NCBI GenBank assembly: GCA_903863935.1
Contig: CAIPDV010000037.1
Span: forward strand, 1 to 59,328
Origin: an uncultured Bacteroidota bacterium
GTDB lineage: Bacteria > Bacteroidota > Bacteroidia > JABEUT01
DNA: 59,328 nucleotides
Direction: 5' to 3'
In this document: positions 37,054-47,171 of the stretch, one piece after another
Position numbering within the stretch: position 1 is the first letter of the stretch
Layout: each line of letters starts with the position of its first letter
The notes under the pieces: generated by a model
Database searches by the model: none
Told to the model about the DNA's origin: nothing
Seen by the model: the letters and a program-made list of their open reading frames with translations, nothing else
Made by a program: the position numbers and the translations under genes

Positions 37054-38931
37054 TTATTCTCCGTAGATATTTCTATACCACTGCTGGAATATCATCAGGT
37101 TCCAGAGCAGCTTGCGGTTGTTCGCTTTGCCGGAATAGTGGTTCTCCTTCAAAGACTTTACAAAATTCAAATCGAAAAGGCCTTGTCTGCTAATTGTTTC
37201 ATCCGATAACAGCGATTCACACAAAGGTTTCAAATCTGTCCTTAGCCAAGCCGAGAGCGGGATACCAAAGCCCTTTTTCGGGCGGTGAATTATTTCCGAG
37301 GGAATCTTGTATTCCATAACTTGCTTCAAAATCCGTTTGGTAATGTTTCCTTTAATCTTGTAATCCGTCGGGAGAGAACTAAGGAACTCAACCACGTTTG
37401 TATCTAAAAACGGAGCGCGTACTTCAAGCGAGTTATACATGCTTGCGCGGTCAACCTTTACAAGTATATCATCGAGCAAATAGGTTTTATAATAGGAATA
37501 GAGTAACTTGTCATATTCGCTTGCAGTGGGTATATCTTGCAAATAGTAATCAATTGCTCCCATTCCGTGCCCATTTGTAATTCTGACTTTGGCACTTTGT
37601 GTAAACAATTTGCCCTTTAATTGCGGCGTAAAACTCCCGAGCCATAAAGTATGAGTGTATTGTTGTGAATAACCATACCCTTTTAAAAACTGTTTGATTT
37701 TGAAATCAAGACTGATGTTTTTATCTGTCGCAGGCAATATACCGGAAAGCCCCCTAATCATGCTAACTATACCCTTCGGCAGTCCCCTTAGAAGGGTTGC
37801 ATATTTTTCCGAAATAAATGTTGGGTAACCCGCCATCAGCTCATCACTACCATCACCACCCAGGGCGACAGTCACTTTTTCTCTTGTAAATTTAGAGAGC
37901 AAATATGTAGGAATAATGGAAGGGTCAGCGAAAGGTTCGTCCAATTTTCCCAGTACTTCAGGAATCAGTTCCAGGCATTGTTTTGAAGTGAGTGTTTGCT
38001 GATAATGTTCCGTTCCTAAATGCTTGGCGACAAGATTTGCATAACTGCTTTCATCGTAGGATTTCTCGTCAAAGCCGACTGAGAACGTTTTAATTTTTTG
38101 AGATGAATTTTTCTGTGCATAATATGCAACGGTGCTACTGTCAAGCCCTCCACTAAGAAACACTCCCAATGGAACATCGGACATCAATCTACACTTTACG
38201 GCTTCATTAAGCAGATTGTCCAGCTTCTCAACCGCTTCACCAAATGAAATATTTTGCTTTTGAAAATTTACTTTCCAGTAGGCATCTTTCTTTACAATTT
38301 TCCCGTCTTTGAAAAGCAAATATTTAGAGGCTTCGAGCTTAAATATGCTTTTGAAAATAGTATGGGGGGTTGGAACATATTCGAAAGTGAGATACTCATT
38401 CAGCGCATCCAAGTTCACATCTTTGTTAACTAAAGGGTGTTGCAACAAGGCTTTCAACTCCGATGCAAAAATAATTGTCCCTACTACAACAGTATAATAG
38501 AGTGGCTTTTTCCCCATCCTATCCCTTGCCAGCATTAATTCCTTTTTTCGGTAATCATAAATGGCTAGGGCGAACATTCCATTTATTTTACTGAAGAAAT
38601 TAAGCCCATATTCAATGTAGGCGTATAACAGAACTTCAGTATCGGAGTGGGTTTGAAAGGTATATTTCCCCGTTTTTAAAAGCTCTTCTTTTAAGGATAG
38701 ATAGTTATAAATCTCTCCGTTAAATACCATTCCGAAATTTCCATCGGGCGTAAAAAATGGCTGATTGGCACCACTGCTTAAGTCAATAATACTTAGCCTT
38801 GCCTGCGCTAATCCCACATTTTCAATAACAGAAACTCCCTGAAAATCGGGGCCGCGATACTTGATAGAATTAATCATGTTCCTTAGAACCGCCTCGTCAC
38901 CTTTACCTATAAATCCTGCAATTCCGCACAT
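37054..38931 (-). CDS. asnB: Asparagine synthase-like amidotransferase 1 (EPS locus end)
   Basis: Class II glutamine amidotransferase plus synthetase domain. The 625-residue protein starts MCGIAGFIG with the Cys2 nucleophile; a longer frame from a GTG at 38958 would bury it, so the ATG at 38931 is right. NGEIYN and the PP-loop LSGGLDSST (about 255) are intact. AsnB amidates Asp; AsnB-like enzymes in polysaccharide loci amidate sugar carboxylates. It is last in the EPS run, 2 bp after a methyltransferase gene, so a sugar-modifying role is plausible. It is a paralogue of the gene at 51656-53560. Confidence 0.88.
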   Translation of the reverse strand: MCGIAGFIGKGDEAVLRNMINSIKYRGPDFQGVSVIENVGLAQARLSIIDLSSGANQPFFTPDGNFGMVFNGEIYNYLSLKEELLKTGKYTFQTHSDTEVLLYAYIEYGLNFFSKINGMFALAIYDYRKKELMLARDRMGKKPLYYTVVVGTIIFASELKALLQHPLVNKDVNLDALNEYLTFEYVPTPHTIFKSIFKLEASKYLLFKDGKIVKKDAYWKVNFQKQNISFGEAVEKLDNLLNEAVKCRLMSDVPLGVFLSGGLDSSTVAYYAQKNSSQKIKTFSVGFDEKSYDESSYANLVAKHLGTEHYQQTLTSKQCLELIPEVLGKLDEPFADPSIIPTYLLSKFTREKVTVALGGDGSDELMAGYPTFISEKYATLLRGLPKGIVSMIRGLSGILPATDKNISLDFKIKQFLKGYGYSQQYTHTLWLGSFTPQLKGKLFTQSAKVRITNGHGMGAIDYYLQDIPTASEYDKLLYSYYKTYLLDDILVKVDRASMYNSLEVRAPFLDTNVVEFLSSLPTDYKIKGNITKRILKQVMEYKIPSEIIHRPKKGFGIPLSAWLRTDLKPLCESLLSDETISRQGLFDLNFVKSLKENHYSGKANNRKLLWNLMIFQQWYRNIYGE

Positions 38932-38933
38932 GG

Positions 38934-39668
38934 TTATTTCTTTTTGCGTGCGATGCACATAATGGATGAACCATAAAATTTCCCTGGCATAATTAAATAT
39001 TCCAAGACAAAACCGGAAGCTACAATTTTGTGAATCATTTTGCTGAACGCACCCTTGGGTGGCAGATTATCCAGTTTGCGCTTTATATTTAGTTTGTTTT
39101 GAAGCCAAATCATGAAATAAACGAAGTTGAAAAAATACCGTTCCGATTTTATTTCATAGCCTAGTTTATCCATTAACTCATTCACCATTTTCATATCGTA
39201 ACGCCTGAAATGACGGTAAAAGTCATCGAAGTTGGACCATATCTCTTTACGTGCCGGCACTGCGACAATCAGGTATTCTACATTGCCGTATGCCTGCAAT
39301 AATTTATTTACAAAATCATAATCATCTTCTAAATGTTCTATTACATCCAACAACATCAATGCCTTGAATTTACTTTTGAATGAAGTGTCAAAATCCAGTG
39401 CGTTTTTACCCGTAATTACTTTACCCTCAACACCGCTTACCGGAGGTATTTCAGCTAGCTCCACGCCAATGCAATCAACTCCTTTTTGAATCAGGAAACG
39501 GGTAACAATTCCTCTACCGCAACCCACTTCAATAATAGGAAGGCGCTTTAATCCGGCACTTTTTATGGAACGATAAATAATATTATTCCTTGCTCTTGAC
39601 CAATAAGTAGCTTCCACACCATCCTGGTATATCAGATCGTAATCGTTGGTGTTGAAAGTAGTTGTCAT
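38934..39668 (-). CDS. Class I SAM-dependent methyltransferase (EPS locus)
   Basis: A 244-residue methyltransferase with motif I IIEVGCGRGIVTRFL (about 43-57), the acidic GVELAE, and a conserved MLLDVIEHLEDD segment (about 107-118). The C-terminal half carries a hydrophobic stretch with YFMIWLQNKL that may touch the membrane. A sugar O-methylation or lipid-linked glycan role is inferred from context. It overlaps the next methyltransferase by 4 bp (ATGA). Confidence 0.82.
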   Translation of the reverse strand: MTTTFNTNDYDLIYQDGVEATYWSRARNNIIYRSIKSAGLKRLPIIEVGCGRGIVTRFLIQKGVDCIGVELAEIPPVSGVEGKVITGKNALDFDTSFKSKFKALMLLDVIEHLEDDYDFVNKLLQAYGNVEYLIVAVPARKEIWSNFDDFYRHFRRYDMKMVNELMDKLGYEIKSERYFFNFVYFMIWLQNKLNIKRKLDNLPPKGAFSKMIHKIVASGFVLEYLIMPGKFYGSSIMCIARKKK

Positions 39669-40477
39669 TTCTTTTTACCTCCGAATTTCCATGAGTTCCC
39701 GTTCCTGAAAATTAAATAGGTTGAACTTTTATCAACTTCAGGGTATTTGTCAAACCAATCCTCGATAGTCTTTTTATTAATATACGTCGTTTGCGGAGAA
39801 ACTAACTGGTCAAATGCCACATGCCTGAAAAAACTGAATTCCCTTTTTGATATCCAGCAGGAGTATTCATACAAAGGGAATTTCTTAAAAACTTTTGACA
39901 AGGAAATAATTTTAGCATAAAAATAATAAGGCACTACTAATGGAGTCGCAATAAGAAATTTAGTTACCCACCACGGCAGTTTAGATGCCAATTTTCGTAT
40001 CGGATCAACAATATAAATTATTACAGCATTCCCTTCTCTGGCATAAACCCAGCAATGGAACCTACCACCGCTTTTTGTATTTCTGAGTACAGATTCAAAA
40101 CCTTCAACCGGGTTTTTTAGATGTTGTAGTACACCAATGCAATAAACCACGTCCTTTAATGAACCACCATATTTTGTAATATCTGCTTTGATGAGTCTAT
40201 AATTACCAAAACCAGTCTGTTTCATATTGGCCTCACAAGAAGTAAGTGAGCTCCCTAAATCAACTCCTTCAATCGATGCAGGCTCAAATTTTGTAAGATG
40301 AACAAGCAAACTACCATTTCCGCAGCCTAGTTCTAAAATATCTTTCCCTTTTAAATCATTACGGGTTAATGGTGTAAACCAATCCTCCACTTGCTCGGTT
40401 GAATAAACAGATCCTTGCGGGAGATTATTCCATGAAGTAGCAAAAGCATCTGCTGTTTTCTGGTCTGCGGCTTGCAT
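39665..40477 (-). CDS. Second class I SAM-dependent methyltransferase (EPS locus)
   Basis: A 270-residue protein with motif I DILELGCGNGSLLVHL (about 45-60), VDLGSS, KADITK and VYCIGVLQHLKNP, a standard Rossmann methyltransferase. The C-terminal 100 residues include hydrophobic patches (ATPLVVPYYFYA) that suggest membrane contact. It overlaps the first methyltransferase gene and begins 8 bp after the GT2 gene stop, so all three are probably one operon. Confidence 0.82.
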   Translation of the reverse strand: MQAADQKTADAFATSWNNLPQGSVYSTEQVEDWFTPLTRNDLKGKDILELGCGNGSLLVHLTKFEPASIEGVDLGSSLTSCEANMKQTGFGNYRLIKADITKYGGSLKDVVYCIGVLQHLKNPVEGFESVLRNTKSGGRFHCWVYAREGNAVIIYIVDPIRKLASKLPWWVTKFLIATPLVVPYYFYAKIISLSKVFKKFPLYEYSCWISKREFSFFRHVAFDQLVSPQTTYINKKTIEDWFDKYPEVDKSSTYLIFRNGNSWKFGGKKK

Positions 40478-40485
40478 TCGATAAT

Positions 40486-41427
40486 TTAAAAATTCACTTT
40501 CTCTTTGATCTTAAATGGGAATGCATCCTGGCTTTCGTAATATATACGCATTAGCATTTCTGATAATATCCCCAATAGAACCATTAAAACTCCCACTAAA
40601 AAAAACATAGCTGCAATAGTGGGTAACGGAGTTTGTACAAAATCCTTTTGGCCGGTCACTTTAAAATACACCGCCAGAGCAGTAGCCAGGAACATCACTA
40701 TAAATGAAAGTATTCCCGCCCCGCCAAAAAAGTGAATTGGCCTGTGCATGTATTTATCGAGGAATTTAATAAGCAATAAATCAAGTAAAACTTTATATGT
40801 GCGGAAAATCCCGTAATTACTTTTCCCATATTTACGTGGGGCATAATTAACCGGTAGTTCTGTTATTTTTCCGCCCTGCCACTTGCAGAACACCGGAATA
40901 AAGCGATGCATCTCACCATACAATTTCACATCCTTTACCACTTCTTTCTTATATACCTTTAATGTGCAACCATAATCATGGAGGTGTACTCCCGATACAC
41001 TGCTGATAAGCTTATTCGCCATCAGTGAAGGAAGTTTCCTGGTAAGCATTTGTTTTTCCCAGCGGCTTTTTCTCCAGCCACTCACTACATCATAACCTTC
41101 ATTTAGTTTTTCAAGGAGCTTAGGAATGTCAGCAGGATCATTTTCAAGGTCACTGTCAATCATTACAATAACATCGCCATTGGCCGCTTGAATGCCGGCA
41201 TTTAAAGCAGCAGTCTGGCCATAATTGCGCTTGAAATTAATTAGCTTAATATGTGTATCGCTTGCAGCTATTTTTAATAATTCGTCCCAGGAATTATCAC
41301 GTGAACCATCGTTAACCGCAATAATTTCATATTCATGAGCAGATAAAACTTCCCGTAGCTTCTCAAAAAGTAGTACAATGCCTTCGGCTTCATTATAAAT
41401 AGGAACAACAATTGACAGTGTAGGCAT
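40486..41427 (-). CDS. GT2 glycosyltransferase with two C-terminal membrane helices
   Basis: A 313-residue DPM1/GtrB-like enzyme: IVVPIYNEAEGI at the start, NDGSRDNS, the DxD-type DSDLENDP (about 92-99), then RKSRWEKQ. Two membrane helices near residues 235-258 and 268-292. Such enzymes move a sugar from a nucleotide to undecaprenyl phosphate, which would feed a GT-C transferase. It is separated from the epimerase gene by 124 bp containing nothing I could identify. Confidence 0.88.
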   Translation of the reverse strand: MPTLSIVVPIYNEAEGIVLLFEKLREVLSAHEYEIIAVNDGSRDNSWDELLKIAASDTHIKLINFKRNYGQTAALNAGIQAANGDVIVMIDSDLENDPADIPKLLEKLNEGYDVVSGWRKSRWEKQMLTRKLPSLMANKLISSVSGVHLHDYGCTLKVYKKEVVKDVKLYGEMHRFIPVFCKWQGGKITELPVNYAPRKYGKSNYGIFRTYKVLLDLLLIKFLDKYMHRPIHFFGGAGILSFIVMFLATALAVYFKVTGQKDFVQTPLPTIAAMFFLVGVLMVLLGILSEMLMRIYYESQDAFPFKIKEKVNF

Positions 41428-41551
41428 TATTCAACAGGAAATCTGATTGGGTGTAAAATTAATGTACAATAATACTAATAATTCCCGTAAATTCAGATGA
41501 GTTAACTGTTCCGGTAAGACTTTAGGCCGGTTTTATGGATACAAAAATTGA

Positions 41552-42508
41552 TTATACATTTAAATCTTTCCACTGAATATACCTCATTAGTCCCGCTTTA
41601 AATGCTATGCTTGGAGTATACTTCAATATTCGCTTTGCTTTTTCAATATCAGCATAGGTCATATCCACATCCCCCGGCTGCATAGGCTCATATCTTATAT
41701 TGGGAGTCTTTCCCATTATCTCATAAATACTATTCACCATATCAATCAATTTAACAGGGTTGTTGTTACCCAGATTAACGATCTCATATATATTATTTCC
41801 AGACATTGTATACTGGAACGCTTTATAAATTCCATCCGCTATATCGTCAATAAAAGTATAGTCCCTTGCGGTATCACCATTGCCAAATAAAACCACAGGC
41901 TTATCCTCGGCTATTAAATCAATGAATTTCCTTATAGCAAGATCGGGCCTTTGCCTTGGACCAAAAACCGTAAAAAAACGCAGATTAACAATATCCATTG
42001 CATGCAAATGGTGATAAGTATAGTTAATCAGTTCACATGCTTTTTTAGTTGCCGCATAAGGTGATATTGGATTATCGGTGTTATCACTTTCTGAAAATGG
42101 AATTTTTATGCTGTTACCATAAATGCTGCTTGAAGAAGCGAAAACCATTTTTCTAATTTGGTTTTGCTTCATCCATTCAAGGATGTTTAATGTTCCTCTG
42201 ATATTGGTTTCAGCATAAGCAGATGGGTTTTGAATTGAAGGCCTAACACCTGCTTTCGCGGCAAGATGAATTACACAGTCGGCATCATGAGGCAACTTTG
42301 CATAAAGATCTTTATCTAAAATATCTCCTTCAATAAAGGTAAATAATGGATTAGTAATCGCACCGGCAATATTTTCCTCCTTTAATTTACGGGGATACAA
42401 ACTACTGTCGAAATTATCAATTCCAATTACCGTATGACCATTTCTTAAAAATAAATCTGCCGTATTACTGCCTATAAAACCAGCACTACCCGTAATAATA
42501 ACCTTCAT
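41552..42508 (-). CDS. NAD-dependent sugar epimerase (UDP-glucuronate 4-epimerase-like)
   Basis: A 318-residue extended SDR. The nucleotide motif is GSAGFIGS (7-14), the catalytic pair is Y151/K155 in YAATKKACEL, with Ser in ASSSSIYG. The run PFSESDNTDNPISPYAATKK and the FTVFGPRQRPD loop are those of UDP-glucuronate 4-epimerases and close relatives. Product is probably UDP-galacturonate for the polysaccharide; the substrate cannot be fixed from sequence alone. Confidence 0.88.
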   Translation of the reverse strand: MKVIITGSAGFIGSNTADLFLRNGHTVIGIDNFDSSLYPRKLKEENIAGAITNPLFTFIEGDILDKDLYAKLPHDADCVIHLAAKAGVRPSIQNPSAYAETNIRGTLNILEWMKQNQIRKMVFASSSSIYGNSIKIPFSESDNTDNPISPYAATKKACELINYTYHHLHAMDIVNLRFFTVFGPRQRPDLAIRKFIDLIAEDKPVVLFGNGDTARDYTFIDDIADGIYKAFQYTMSGNNIYEIVNLGNNNPVKLIDMVNSIYEIMGKTPNIRYEPMQPGDVDMTYADIEKAKRILKYTPSIAFKAGLMRYIQWKDLNV

Positions 42509-42580
42509 AAAATAATTTCAGATAATTAGGTACTCGTACCTCCCAAAAGTATATTAATTAAAAATAATACAAGCTGATTT

Positions 42581-44263
42581 TCATTTGAAGTCTCCGATTG
42601 TATCCGTTTGTAACAGATATATTTCTTCGTATCTGCTTCCAGAACTATAAATCTTTCTGCAATTCCGGGTGTTTTTATGCAATTGCATATCACAAATTCT
42701 TGCAAGTATAGTTTCCTCAGCAGCCGAATCTGTGCCATTTAGGTAAATTAAAGCGCGACGCTTCTTTTTGAGGATCGTTGAAATATCGGTTGGTTCATTC
42801 CAAAAACATAAAGCATCATTATAGGTTGTATATAGGTAAGTATTTGAATCCGTTTTTTTCATAAAATCAAAATATTGCGGGGCATCCCATCTCCCTGAAT
42901 AAGAGATTCCAAGAAAATAAGCCTCCTCCGGGCAAACTTTAAATCCATCGGTAACTATTATCAAGGGAGTATCCTTCCAAATATCAAGCATTGGGCGGGT
43001 TTTATCGGAAAGCACATTTTGATAAGGTATATCAGTAGATGATGCATACGCTTGTTGCCCACCCCAAACTATTAAAATAGAAAATCCAATATAGTATATC
43101 CACTGCTTGTTTGTTCGTAATAAATCAGTGGAGATATAAGGTGATAGAACTTTATATGACAGAACAATAGCAAGAGGGAAGCACATAAACACCATTATGA
43201 AATAATAGAACTTGGTGATGATGATGGTTTGATGCGTTAACGGAGAAGGGTAATAGTAAATATATTGTTTAGCAATTATTAATATAAAAGCAATAAAGAA
43301 GATCAAAACACCTGTAATCGGTAATAGAAAATTCCGTCCGTTTATTGTTTTTCTCCTTGCTGCAAACAGGGCTATGATGAATGACAATACAACAAGAAAA
43401 AAAACAAATGCGAATAAATAATGCTTTGTAAATATTTCAACTAAACTATTCTTATATAGTCCTGCATTAATCACTCCAGGGTCTCCTTTACCGTAAAATC
43501 CTTTATGAAACATCATCGATTTCACCCATCCGGCAAAATTCCTTATCTGATTGTAAAGCGGGAACAGTAATACTAGTGTGAATAGGCCTGTAGATGCTAT
43601 ATAAACCAACCCTTTTTTCACTGAAGGAATCAAGAACAAAACCAACAGAATTATTGGGGTGCAATAAATTTTTGTAGTGATTAATAATGCCGAAAACAGT
43701 CCGAATAATAGAAGATTTTTAGTAGTGTTTGGGTTATTTGATTTAATCGCATTCACAAACAAATAAGCCATAAATGCCATACCTGTAATGGTAATAAAGG
43801 ATTCAGCACTTAATGAAACTGTCATTTTAATAATGTCGCCAAAAAAAAGCGGAGCAGATTGAAACAATAATGCAAGTGCAATGCTCCCGGTATGCCTGAA
43901 AACATATCGGCCGGCCCATAATGTGCTTAAGGCAAGCAACAAGGCCAATACTTTGCTGCAAGTAAACAGATAGCTTTCAGAATTCAATAATACATCCTGG
44001 TATAAAACCGTATTCCCGCTGAAAATGTGTTTGATAAAAATAACAGTTGCGGCGAAACATTCCACTGGAGTTCCCGGGTGTTCAACAATACCAACCCTGA
44101 AATGCCCACTGGCAAGGTTGGTGCCATTCATCAGGTAGCAATAGGGAGGATCATTATCATAGATTGAAAACTGCCTGATATTGGCAAGATAAACGAAGGA
44201 AAGAACCAGGTAAGTAACCGGCAATACTACAAGTGCAAACTTAAGGTATGGCTTCAACTTCAT
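42581..44263 (-). CDS. Polytopic GT-C-like membrane protein (EPS locus)
   Basis: A 560-residue protein with around eleven membrane helices. After the first helix, a loop has the acidic YDNDPPYCYLMNG and then VEHPGTPVECF, a pattern seen in GT-C glycosyltransferases. The C-terminal 130 residues are soluble and hold several Cys and Tyr residues. I take it as a lipid-linked-sugar transferase or flippase-like protein of the locus; no tighter call is supported. The Wzx flippase and Wzy polymerase are otherwise not recognisable here. Confidence 0.6.
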   Translation of the reverse strand: MKLKPYLKFALVVLPVTYLVLSFVYLANIRQFSIYDNDPPYCYLMNGTNLASGHFRVGIVEHPGTPVECFAATVIFIKHIFSGNTVLYQDVLLNSESYLFTCSKVLALLLALSTLWAGRYVFRHTGSIALALLFQSAPLFFGDIIKMTVSLSAESFITITGMAFMAYLFVNAIKSNNPNTTKNLLLFGLFSALLITTKIYCTPIILLVLFLIPSVKKGLVYIASTGLFTLVLLFPLYNQIRNFAGWVKSMMFHKGFYGKGDPGVINAGLYKNSLVEIFTKHYLFAFVFFLVVLSFIIALFAARRKTINGRNFLLPITGVLIFFIAFILIIAKQYIYYYPSPLTHQTIIITKFYYFIMVFMCFPLAIVLSYKVLSPYISTDLLRTNKQWIYYIGFSILIVWGGQQAYASSTDIPYQNVLSDKTRPMLDIWKDTPLIIVTDGFKVCPEEAYFLGISYSGRWDAPQYFDFMKKTDSNTYLYTTYNDALCFWNEPTDISTILKKKRRALIYLNGTDSAAEETILARICDMQLHKNTRNCRKIYSSGSRYEEIYLLQTDTIGDFK

Positions 44264-44338
44264 GTATTCATTGCCTTTAAAACTACCATAAGGAAACCTT
44301 CCTCATTTTTGTTGATAGCATCTCCTTAACCGAAACAA

Positions 44339-45517
44339 CTATTTGTTATCCTTAAAAATTATGAGCTCATCATCCGGCCTTAATGTTGCAGTATCCGCCA
44401 ATGAATTCCAGGTACAGAGTTGTGCTTTTGTTACATCATATTTTTTTGCTATCGATTCGGCAGTTTCATCCTTCTTAACAAAATGTACTATTATTTTTGA
44501 AGAACATGAATTCTGAACCGTTGCCGAAGTGTCTATCAAACACTGATTAGGTACTATGGTTGAATCATTGAATACTATATTTTCGCCCAAATCAATAAAT
44601 ACGGCATCTCTCTTTGGCAATTGAATGGTATAGGTTTGCCCGCGTGGGTTTGTGAGCCTTGATGATATAAGCCATGGATTCAACATTTTTAAAATATGAT
44701 AATTAGCCCGTAAACTAATTGCATATTCTGCAAGATTATTGATTGTTGAATCTACTTCTATTTCAATAATTGGGATAGGTGGATATAATTCCGAACGCTT
44801 AACAAAGAAACCAAATCTTTCAGGATTGGATTGGATTTCCTTTAACGCAAGAATCCGATATACATACCGTGCAGTTTCAGTATTCAATCCAAGGTCATAA
44901 TAATTATCCTGTTTTTGAAATTCCATTGCCTTGGCTACACCTCCCATTCCCATATTGTAAGATGCTGCTACCAGTGTCCAGTTATGGAAATGTTTATACG
45001 CTTCTTTAAAATATTTACATGCAGCTTCCGTGCTCTTTTCAAGATTATATCTTTCATCCACTTCCTTATTAACTTCCAGTCCATTGGCGGAAGCAGTTGT
45101 TTTTAATATTTGCCAAAAGCCCGCAGCTCCGGCTGGCGAAACCTTATTTTGAAATGCACTTTCTACCATTGCCAGGAATTTGAAATCCTGTGGAATTCCA
45201 TTCTTTTTCAGTATCTTCTCTATTTCAGGGAAATAGCGGTTAGCCCGTTTCAAACACATCATAGTTTGCGACTGGAAATAAGTATTCTGAACCATTTCCA
45301 TTTCCAGGTTTTCCCTCACTCCAAAGTGATTCATTGGAACCTTTTCGCCGGCAAAACTCATTGTATCAGGCAAAGGCACAGGGAGCACTTTATAGTTTTG
45401 ATTGAAGGTAGGCAATTCAGTAGGGCTGCTGGTAGAAAAATTCATTATTTCAATAACGAAAGCCAATACTACAAAAAGAAGGGCACCAGGAAGAATATTC
45501 TTAATTCTTTTTAGCAT
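44339..45517 (-). CDS. MltD-like membrane-bound lytic transglycosylase with LysM
   Basis: A 392-residue envelope enzyme cutting peptidoglycan glycan strands. One N-terminal signal/anchor helix (about 8-25), an SLT (goose-lysozyme-like) domain with the catalytic Glu in MVESAFQ (about 117), GAAGFWQI and AASYNMGMGG, and a C-terminal LysM (VKKDETAESIAKKY ... DDELIIF). The frame opens at a TTG; I chose the ATG at 45517. Its place inside an exopolysaccharide locus may mean it opens the wall for export machinery. Confidence 0.9.
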   Translation of the reverse strand: MLKRIKNILPGALLFVVLAFVIEIMNFSTSSPTELPTFNQNYKVLPVPLPDTMSFAGEKVPMNHFGVRENLEMEMVQNTYFQSQTMMCLKRANRYFPEIEKILKKNGIPQDFKFLAMVESAFQNKVSPAGAAGFWQILKTTASANGLEVNKEVDERYNLEKSTEAACKYFKEAYKHFHNWTLVAASYNMGMGGVAKAMEFQKQDNYYDLGLNTETARYVYRILALKEIQSNPERFGFFVKRSELYPPIPIIEIEVDSTINNLAEYAISLRANYHILKMLNPWLISSRLTNPRGQTYTIQLPKRDAVFIDLGENIVFNDSTIVPNQCLIDTSATVQNSCSSKIIVHFVKKDETAESIAKKYDVTKAQLCTWNSLADTATLRPDDELIIFKDNK

Positions 45518-45532
45518 GTTCAAAGATAGGCA

Positions 45533-46606
45533 TTAAATACCGGAGCGCCCTGGCTTTTTTATTCGTGTGATAATAAAAAACGCGACAAGGGAAAGAAGAA
45601 AGAAAAGAACCATTATTATAGAATACAATCTCGACCATTCCAATAAATATTTATTCATGATAACCACACAGGAAAGACAGATACCGGTATAAGCCACATA
45701 TAATACAGCTATTTGCGATTCCTTTAAGCCCAGGTAAAAAAGATGGTGGGTAGTATGGTCCTTTCCTCCCCTGAAAGGAGAAGAGCCTTTTAGCAACCTG
45801 TTAAAAAACACAACGGTAGTATCGATAATTGGTAATGCGAAAGTTAAAATAGCGGAAATTATTTTCTTTTCGGGAGGTAACACAATGGCAGAAAAAGTTC
45901 CATTCCATAAAAACATGATGCTGAGTGCTGCCATAAAGAGACCCAAAAACTGAGTTCCTGTATCACCCATAAACATTTTTGAAGGGTGCCAGTTGAAGAA
46001 CAAAAATGCAAGTATACTGGATGAAGTACCCAACATAAGAATGAAAAATATGGTTGTAATAGACTTCTCAATAAGGATAAGCGAAATCATAGTGGAGAGT
46101 GCGCCAAGAACAACGATAGAAGCAATTGCGTCCATATTATCCAATAGGTTTATGGCATTCATTAATCCAACCACCCAAAGCATAGTTACAAAGTAATTGA
46201 CATATATATTTGGGAATACCTGGATATAGATTCCTGAAAAAATTAAAATAAAGCCGCATGAAACCTGGGCAGAAAATTTAAGTATTGGATTCGTGTCATA
46301 GGCATCGTCGGCCAGACCCATCATAAAAGCAATGGTACATGCAGCCAGTAAACCCAGAATTTCGGCATGCATAAGGAACTGGGAAGAGCTGAAAAAAAGT
46401 GAATAGGTAATTAATGAAAGAAGGAAAACAATGTAAAAAGTAATTCCTCCCAAAGCAGGTTTATGAATTTCACTCCACCGTATTGTTCCTTCGCTTTTCC
46501 TTACTCCCAATGTTTTTGAAAACCTTAAAAACAATCCATTCAACAGGATTGAAAGGATGAAAACCATTGTGAAATAAGTGAAATAAAATAAGGGAAGATT
46601 GAGCAT
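45533..46606 (-). CDS. MraY/WecA-family undecaprenyl-phosphate sugar-1-phosphate transferase
   Basis: A 357-residue polytopic enzyme that starts glycan assembly by loading a HexNAc-1-phosphate on undecaprenyl phosphate. Motifs: LADDAYDTNP (catalytic Asp pair), NAINLLDNMD, MFMGDTGTQFLG and GGKDHTTHHLF (His loop). The WecA-like branch fits better than MraY because no cell-wall gene cluster is next to it. First enzyme of the pathway for this locus. Confidence 0.92.
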   Translation of the reverse strand: MLNLPLFYFTYFTMVFILSILLNGLFLRFSKTLGVRKSEGTIRWSEIHKPALGGITFYIVFLLSLITYSLFFSSSQFLMHAEILGLLAACTIAFMMGLADDAYDTNPILKFSAQVSCGFILIFSGIYIQVFPNIYVNYFVTMLWVVGLMNAINLLDNMDAIASIVVLGALSTMISLILIEKSITTIFFILMLGTSSSILAFLFFNWHPSKMFMGDTGTQFLGLFMAALSIMFLWNGTFSAIVLPPEKKIISAILTFALPIIDTTVVFFNRLLKGSSPFRGGKDHTTHHLFYLGLKESQIAVLYVAYTGICLSCVVIMNKYLLEWSRLYSIIMVLFFLLSLVAFFIITRIKKPGRSGI

Positions 46607-46624
46607 TTTATTCCGGTGGTATTA

Positions 46625-47167
46625 TTAAAACTGGCTATTTAAATCCTTTAATTTTTTTGCAACCTGGTCTTTTTCCGAAAGAATTGGATCCGCAACGTTC
46701 CAGGGAATAGCAACCTCCGGATCATTCCAAATCAATGAATCTTCCGATGCTTTATCGTAAAAATCGGTACATTTATAAAACAAAATAGTATTGTCTTCCA
46801 GCGTTAAAAACCCATGAGCAAAACCTTTTGGCACATAAAAAATAGTTTTGTTGGCTGCACTTAATTCAATACCAAAATACTGGCCAAAGGTGGGCGATGA
46901 CTTACGAATATCAACAGCTACATCCAAGATAGAACCCTGGATAACTCTTAACAGTTTGCCTTGAGCGTGCGGTGGGTTTTGAAAATGCAACCCTCTTAAA
47001 ACGCCTTTTTGGGAGCATGACTGGTTATCCTGAACAAAATCTTCCCGAAGGCCAATTTCGGCAAATTTTTTCTTGTTGTAAGGTTCATAAAAATATCCCC
47101 TAGCATCACTAAATATTGCCGGTTGAATTACCAATAAACCTTCAATGGGGGTGGTTGAAACTTGCAT
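46625..47167 (-). CDS. rfbC: dTDP-4-dehydrorhamnose 3,5-epimerase-like RfbC
   Basis: A 180-residue cupin-fold epimerase: EGLLVIQPAIFSDARGYF, FVQDNQSCSQKGVLRGLH with its catalytic His, VDIRKSSPTFG and FYVPKGFAHGFL. The open frame extends to 47287, but this extra 40 residues only shadows the Tyr-rich end of the wzc gene; the ATG at 47167 (MQVSTTPIEG) matches the family start and lies 4 bp after the wzc stop. No rfbA, rfbB or rfbD is near, so those must lie elsewhere in the genome. Confidence 0.92.
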   Translation of the reverse strand: MQVSTTPIEGLLVIQPAIFSDARGYFYEPYNKKKFAEIGLREDFVQDNQSCSQKGVLRGLHFQNPPHAQGKLLRVIQGSILDVAVDIRKSSPTFGQYFGIELSAANKTIFYVPKGFAHGFLTLEDNTILFYKCTDFYDKASEDSLIWNDPEVAIPWNVADPILSEKDQVAKKLKDLNSQF

Positions 47168-47171
47168 AGTA

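Noticed and set aside
37024-37054. Hairpin before uvrA as a terminator for the asnB-like gene
   Set aside because: No T tract after the stem, and the loop contains the uvrA -7 element.
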